Source of the DNA: Dromiciops gliroides
Lineage: Eukaryota; Chordata; Mammalia; Microbiotheria; Microbiotheriidae
Length of the DNA stretch: 64,000 bases
Assembly: GCF_019393635.1 (NCBI RefSeq)
Contig: NC_057861.1
Span: 196,107,026-196,171,025 of the forward strand
Direction: 5' to 3'
The position numbers and the translations under genes are program-made. The notes beneath the pieces were generated by a model. The model did no database searches, had not been told where the DNA came from, and saw nothing but the letters and a program-made list of their open reading frames with translations. The first letter of the stretch is position 1; each line of letters starts with the position of its first letter. Of the stretch, positions 60,956-64,000 are shown in pieces.

Positions 60956-62354
60956 AATCACTGACTAGGTCTTGTCTGGCCATGCCTACATTACCCTCCA
61001 ATGAGGATTTTTTTTTTTTTTGGAAATGCAAATGCCATTAGGTATTTGGCCAGTGATGAGTGGAATGCCCAAAGGCAGAGAGCTTCTTACTCTCTCTGAT
61101 ACTTCTAAAATTACCTAATTCCCTTCTTCCCAAGGTATGTTTGCAAAAGACACTAGAGATTCTACTACTAATATCCGGCAACATAGCTCTGCTCTGGGTG
61201 TCACTATAAAACAGAATCTTAGATATCCCTCTATTAAAGAATTATTCACACAAACAATCCAATCAAAGTTAAAAGTAAAAGTACAAAAGGTTTAAAAGGC
61301 ACAAAAGGCCAGAGAAGAAGTCTCAACTTCAACTCCTGGGGAGGAGCAGATTTATGGCATGTTCCGCATCAGCCAGAGGAAAGACAATGCTTTTATAGGG
61401 GGATTGGGGGAGACTTGAAACTGAAAAGTTATAACTGTTGAAGAGTAGGGGTGCTTGAAACAGTTAGAGACCATGAGGTTATTGTCACTATGTGGTCCTA
61501 GTCATGTAATAAGAACATTTGGGTTCCAATTTGACTCCTGCTATAAATTTCAAGGAGCCTGATTTCTGGGTACCCTTGACACATATGCTTCATGATCTGG
61601 TTGACTAACTACTCTGCTTTTCCAAGGGAAGAGTATCCTCTAACTGACCCCAGCAAGTTGATCAACCATATTATTTCTCACTGTCAGTATCCTCCTCAAC
61701 ATCACAGTGTAGTCTAACTGAATCCACATCTACTAGGGCTGCCATTACATAGGCAAGTAAGCATCTTCATTGTCTTCTATACCACAAGTGTCAAGCATGC
61801 TATCTGCAACACTCATGAGTTATCAGACCAGATCAAAATGCAATGGGTAAATAACAAATAAGTAAAACTATAATAAAACATAGATACAATTGTGTTGAAA
61901 GTTAACTTACCATTATTCCTGGCCCTCCTTATCAACCACTGTTGGGGGAGGCTCTGGTGAGGACAGAGACCTCATGTCTGCAGTTACCTATAGAACTTGT
62001 TACCTCATTAATCAGGGTGAAAGCCCAAATGAAGAATTTTCCTTTTAACAATTTCATTTTAACAGGGATCCATAAGGATTCTGTTTCAATTTGAGTGACA
62101 AAACTGCCTACATATACTAATCCATTACTGTCAATGCTTTTAGAATTCCCTCCACTAAGAATTGCCCCTACTCAATCCTTACCTATCAAAATTATATCTA
62201 TCATTCAAACCCCGGCTCAACTTGTGCTAAATCAATGTAGCATTTCATAACCATTCCTACTTACACTGACATCTTCCCTTTTTTACTTTTCAAAGAATTA
62301 GATAAAAGTCTCTCTAATGTGTGAACTTCCTAGGATCATTTAAAGCTAGAAGAG

Positions 62355-62525
62355 ACTGAAAAACTATTAAATTCAATCCTCTTATTTTATAGATAGGGAA
62401 GCTGAGGCTCAGGGAGTTTTAAGTGACTTATCTAACATCAAACAGTTAGTGTTAGAGACAGAAATGAACTGGTCTTCCTGAATCCAAATTCAGTTTTCTA
62501 TCCACTTTGCCAGGCTGCTTACCTT
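62355..62525 (-). repeat. MIR, minus
   Basis: tagatagggaagctgaggct, ttaagtgacttatctaacat, tatccactttgccaggctgc. Confidence 0.65.
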
Positions 62526-62916
62526 AATATTAAGCCTTCTTATGTTTTTGTTAATGCTAGTAAGTTCTATCTCCTCAGAAACATTTGTTCTTTGAAGGTA
62601 GTGATTATATAGAGAGTTAGGTACATAGTAGATATTTCAGATGTATTTGTCAAATTAAATTGATTGAATTTTTCCTAAAACATGCTGGGAAAATCTTCAG
62701 ATCTAACAAATTGGATCTCTTTAACTCCTTTCTAAAGGAGATAAGCCACCGAAATCATTAGACTTCCTGGTTGGCTGGGGAGGGGAAGAGGGGAAGAGGG
62801 TGTCTTCCAACCAAAACTGAATCTAATCTAGTACAGATAGCCTATACCCACCCTGAATTGGAGGATACTTCCTAACTTAGGGGTATAACTCCTCCTTCTC
62901 TGGTTTTATCCTTCAT

Positions 62917-63190
62917 TCTCTAAGAGAATCATCAGGGTAATATCATGACTGAATTGGATTTAAGTGTGGGAGGGCTGTGCAAGGTCACCAACCTCACTCT
63001 CTCCTCCAGAGCCATCTAGGTCCAGCAACAAAATATATATCACAATGACTGGAGATGGCCCCAGATATTTTATGGAAATTGTGGTTAAGTGACTTGTCAC
63101 ACAGCTAGTAAGTGTCTGAGGTGAGATTTGAATTCAGGTCCTCCTGACTCCAGGGCTGGTGCTCTATCTACTGCCCCACCTAGCTGCCCA
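62917..63190 (-). repeat. Long Mar1-headed SINE with zinc-finger-LINE tail, minus
   Basis: The plus strand reads the tail first (ttcattctctaagagaatca, actgaattggatttaagtgt, agccatctaggtccagcaac), then the core (gtcacacagctagtaagtgt) and head (ccacctagctgccc). Same structure as 4571-4895. Confidence 0.75.
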
Positions 63191-63335
63191 AGGCCATAAC
63201 TAGACAGGCTTTCAGAGAGGATAGAAAGCTCTGACCCATGCTGAAAATGCAATACCAAGCTTCCAGTTAGGCACAGTGTTTGGGAAGCTGCAGTTATCAG
63301 TTGTCATCATTAAGTTATCTAACTCAGATTATTTG

Positions 63336-63491
63336 TTTTGTTTTGGTTTGGTTTTGCTGGGCAATGAGGGTTAAGTGACTTGCCCAAGGTCACACAGCTA
63401 GCAAGTGTCAAGTGTCTGAGGCTGGATTTGAACTCAGGACCTCCTGAATCCAGGGCCAGTGCTTTATCCACTGCACCATGTAGCTGCCCCT
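63336..63491 (-). repeat. Mar1-type SINE, minus, 15-bp TSD with one mismatch
   Basis: aactcagattatttg at 63321-63335 and aattcagattatttg at 63492-63506. Confidence 0.92.
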
Positions 63492-63914
63492 AATTCAGAT
63501 TATTTGACTCTTAATGAAAATAATCCTCATAAGCAAGTGAATATGTGGATTTCACAATTTTATCCAAAGCTATAAAATGAACATTTTACAATTCACACCT
63601 TAATAATTCCATTACAGTATTTTATGAAATTGAATTTCACTAGTTGTCAACTGGAACCATATTGCTGCCACTGAAAGAATGTTATTGAGGTTCTAGATAT
63701 TATATTTATATAATAATGGCCCCTTTTAGCTTATAGCCAGCAAAATATATAATGAAAAGAAGCCATTTAATATTAGCTCATTGGAGATTGCCTGTATTCT
63801 CCAGAGATGTCTCATAGTTCTTTCCCAGATAAAAATATCCAAACTCTTTCTCAGTAATGATTTCTAAAATAGCACAGAGCCATGACATACATGACTTGAA
63901 ACTAGTCTGAGGGG

Positions 63915-63919
63915 TATGT

Positions 63920-63951
<32 letters not shown>

Positions 63952-63975
63952 AGGTGTAGGTGTAGGTGTATATAT
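63915..63975. repeat. (TG)n/TAGGTG microsatellite
   Basis: gtgtgtgtgtgtgtgtgtgt followed by three taggtg units. Confidence 0.9.
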
Positions 63976-64000
63976 GTAGATATATACATACAAGCATATA

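Larger units (their letters stand above)
34761..64000. other. Intergenic region upstream of GALR1
   Basis: No exon could be supported. Stretches without a named repeat include 34761-35250, 35375-36300, 36605-37270, 40190-41070, 42550-43150, 43210-44180, 44650-45450, 45700-46700, 49000-49480, 49860-51240, 52500-52770, 53430-53770, 54430-55320, 57110-57760, 57960-58480, 59860-60440, 60960-62350 and 62530-62915. All are AT-rich and without convincing ORFs. Confidence 0.6.

Noticed and set aside
7784..63491. tRNA genes
   Set aside because: The SINE heads contain A- and B-box-like words but no cloverleaf with a proper acceptor stem. They are tRNA-derived repeats.

Overview
This window is mammalian nuclear DNA, almost certainly from a marsupial. 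About three dozen copies of one tRNA-headed, MIR-core SINE (Mar1 type) are scattered through it, with marsupial-style L1, L2, L3/CR1, RTE/BovB-like and LTR fragments and many microsatellites. I recognise a single protein-coding gene: GALR1, the galanin type 1 receptor, on the minus strand. I cannot name the species.

Layout. 1-6476 is the 3' flank of GALR1. The three coding exons are 33583-32881 (exon 1), 20630-20562 (exon 2) and 6794-6477 (exon 3), separated by introns of about 12.2 and 13.8 kb. A GC-richer stretch at 33584-34760 is the probable 5' UTR and promoter. From 35 to 64 kb I see only intergenic repeats and AT-rich DNA; no other exon could be supported. Exon 3 is intact. Exon 1 reads cleanly for its first 83 codons and is then broken by many one-base gains and losses, although the underlying codons still spell a receptor. 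Exon 2 has three one-base gains. The pattern looks more like uncorrected assembly errors than an old pseudogene, but sequence alone cannot settle this.

Repeat biology is the other main content. SINEs with one tRNA/CORE head carry three kinds of 3' end: a simple poly-A tail, a BovB/RTE-like tail, and the tail of a zinc-finger-ended LINE. Degraded copies of candidate partner LINEs lie in the same window (27.5-27.9 kb; 7.57-8.2 kb; 55.3-56.8 kb). Many poly-A SINEs still have 10-16 bp target-site duplications. At 7.0-8.7 kb a five-layer nest of insertions can be put in time order. A solitary LTR at 38189-38695 has TG...CA ends and a 4-bp duplication; three more LTR-like pieces are present.

I found no CRISPR array, operon, RNA gene or evident new system. 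The most useful points are the damaged GALR1 reading frame, the clustered indels, and the SINE-LINE tail sharing. Repeat family names rest on recognition by eye, not on a database search.
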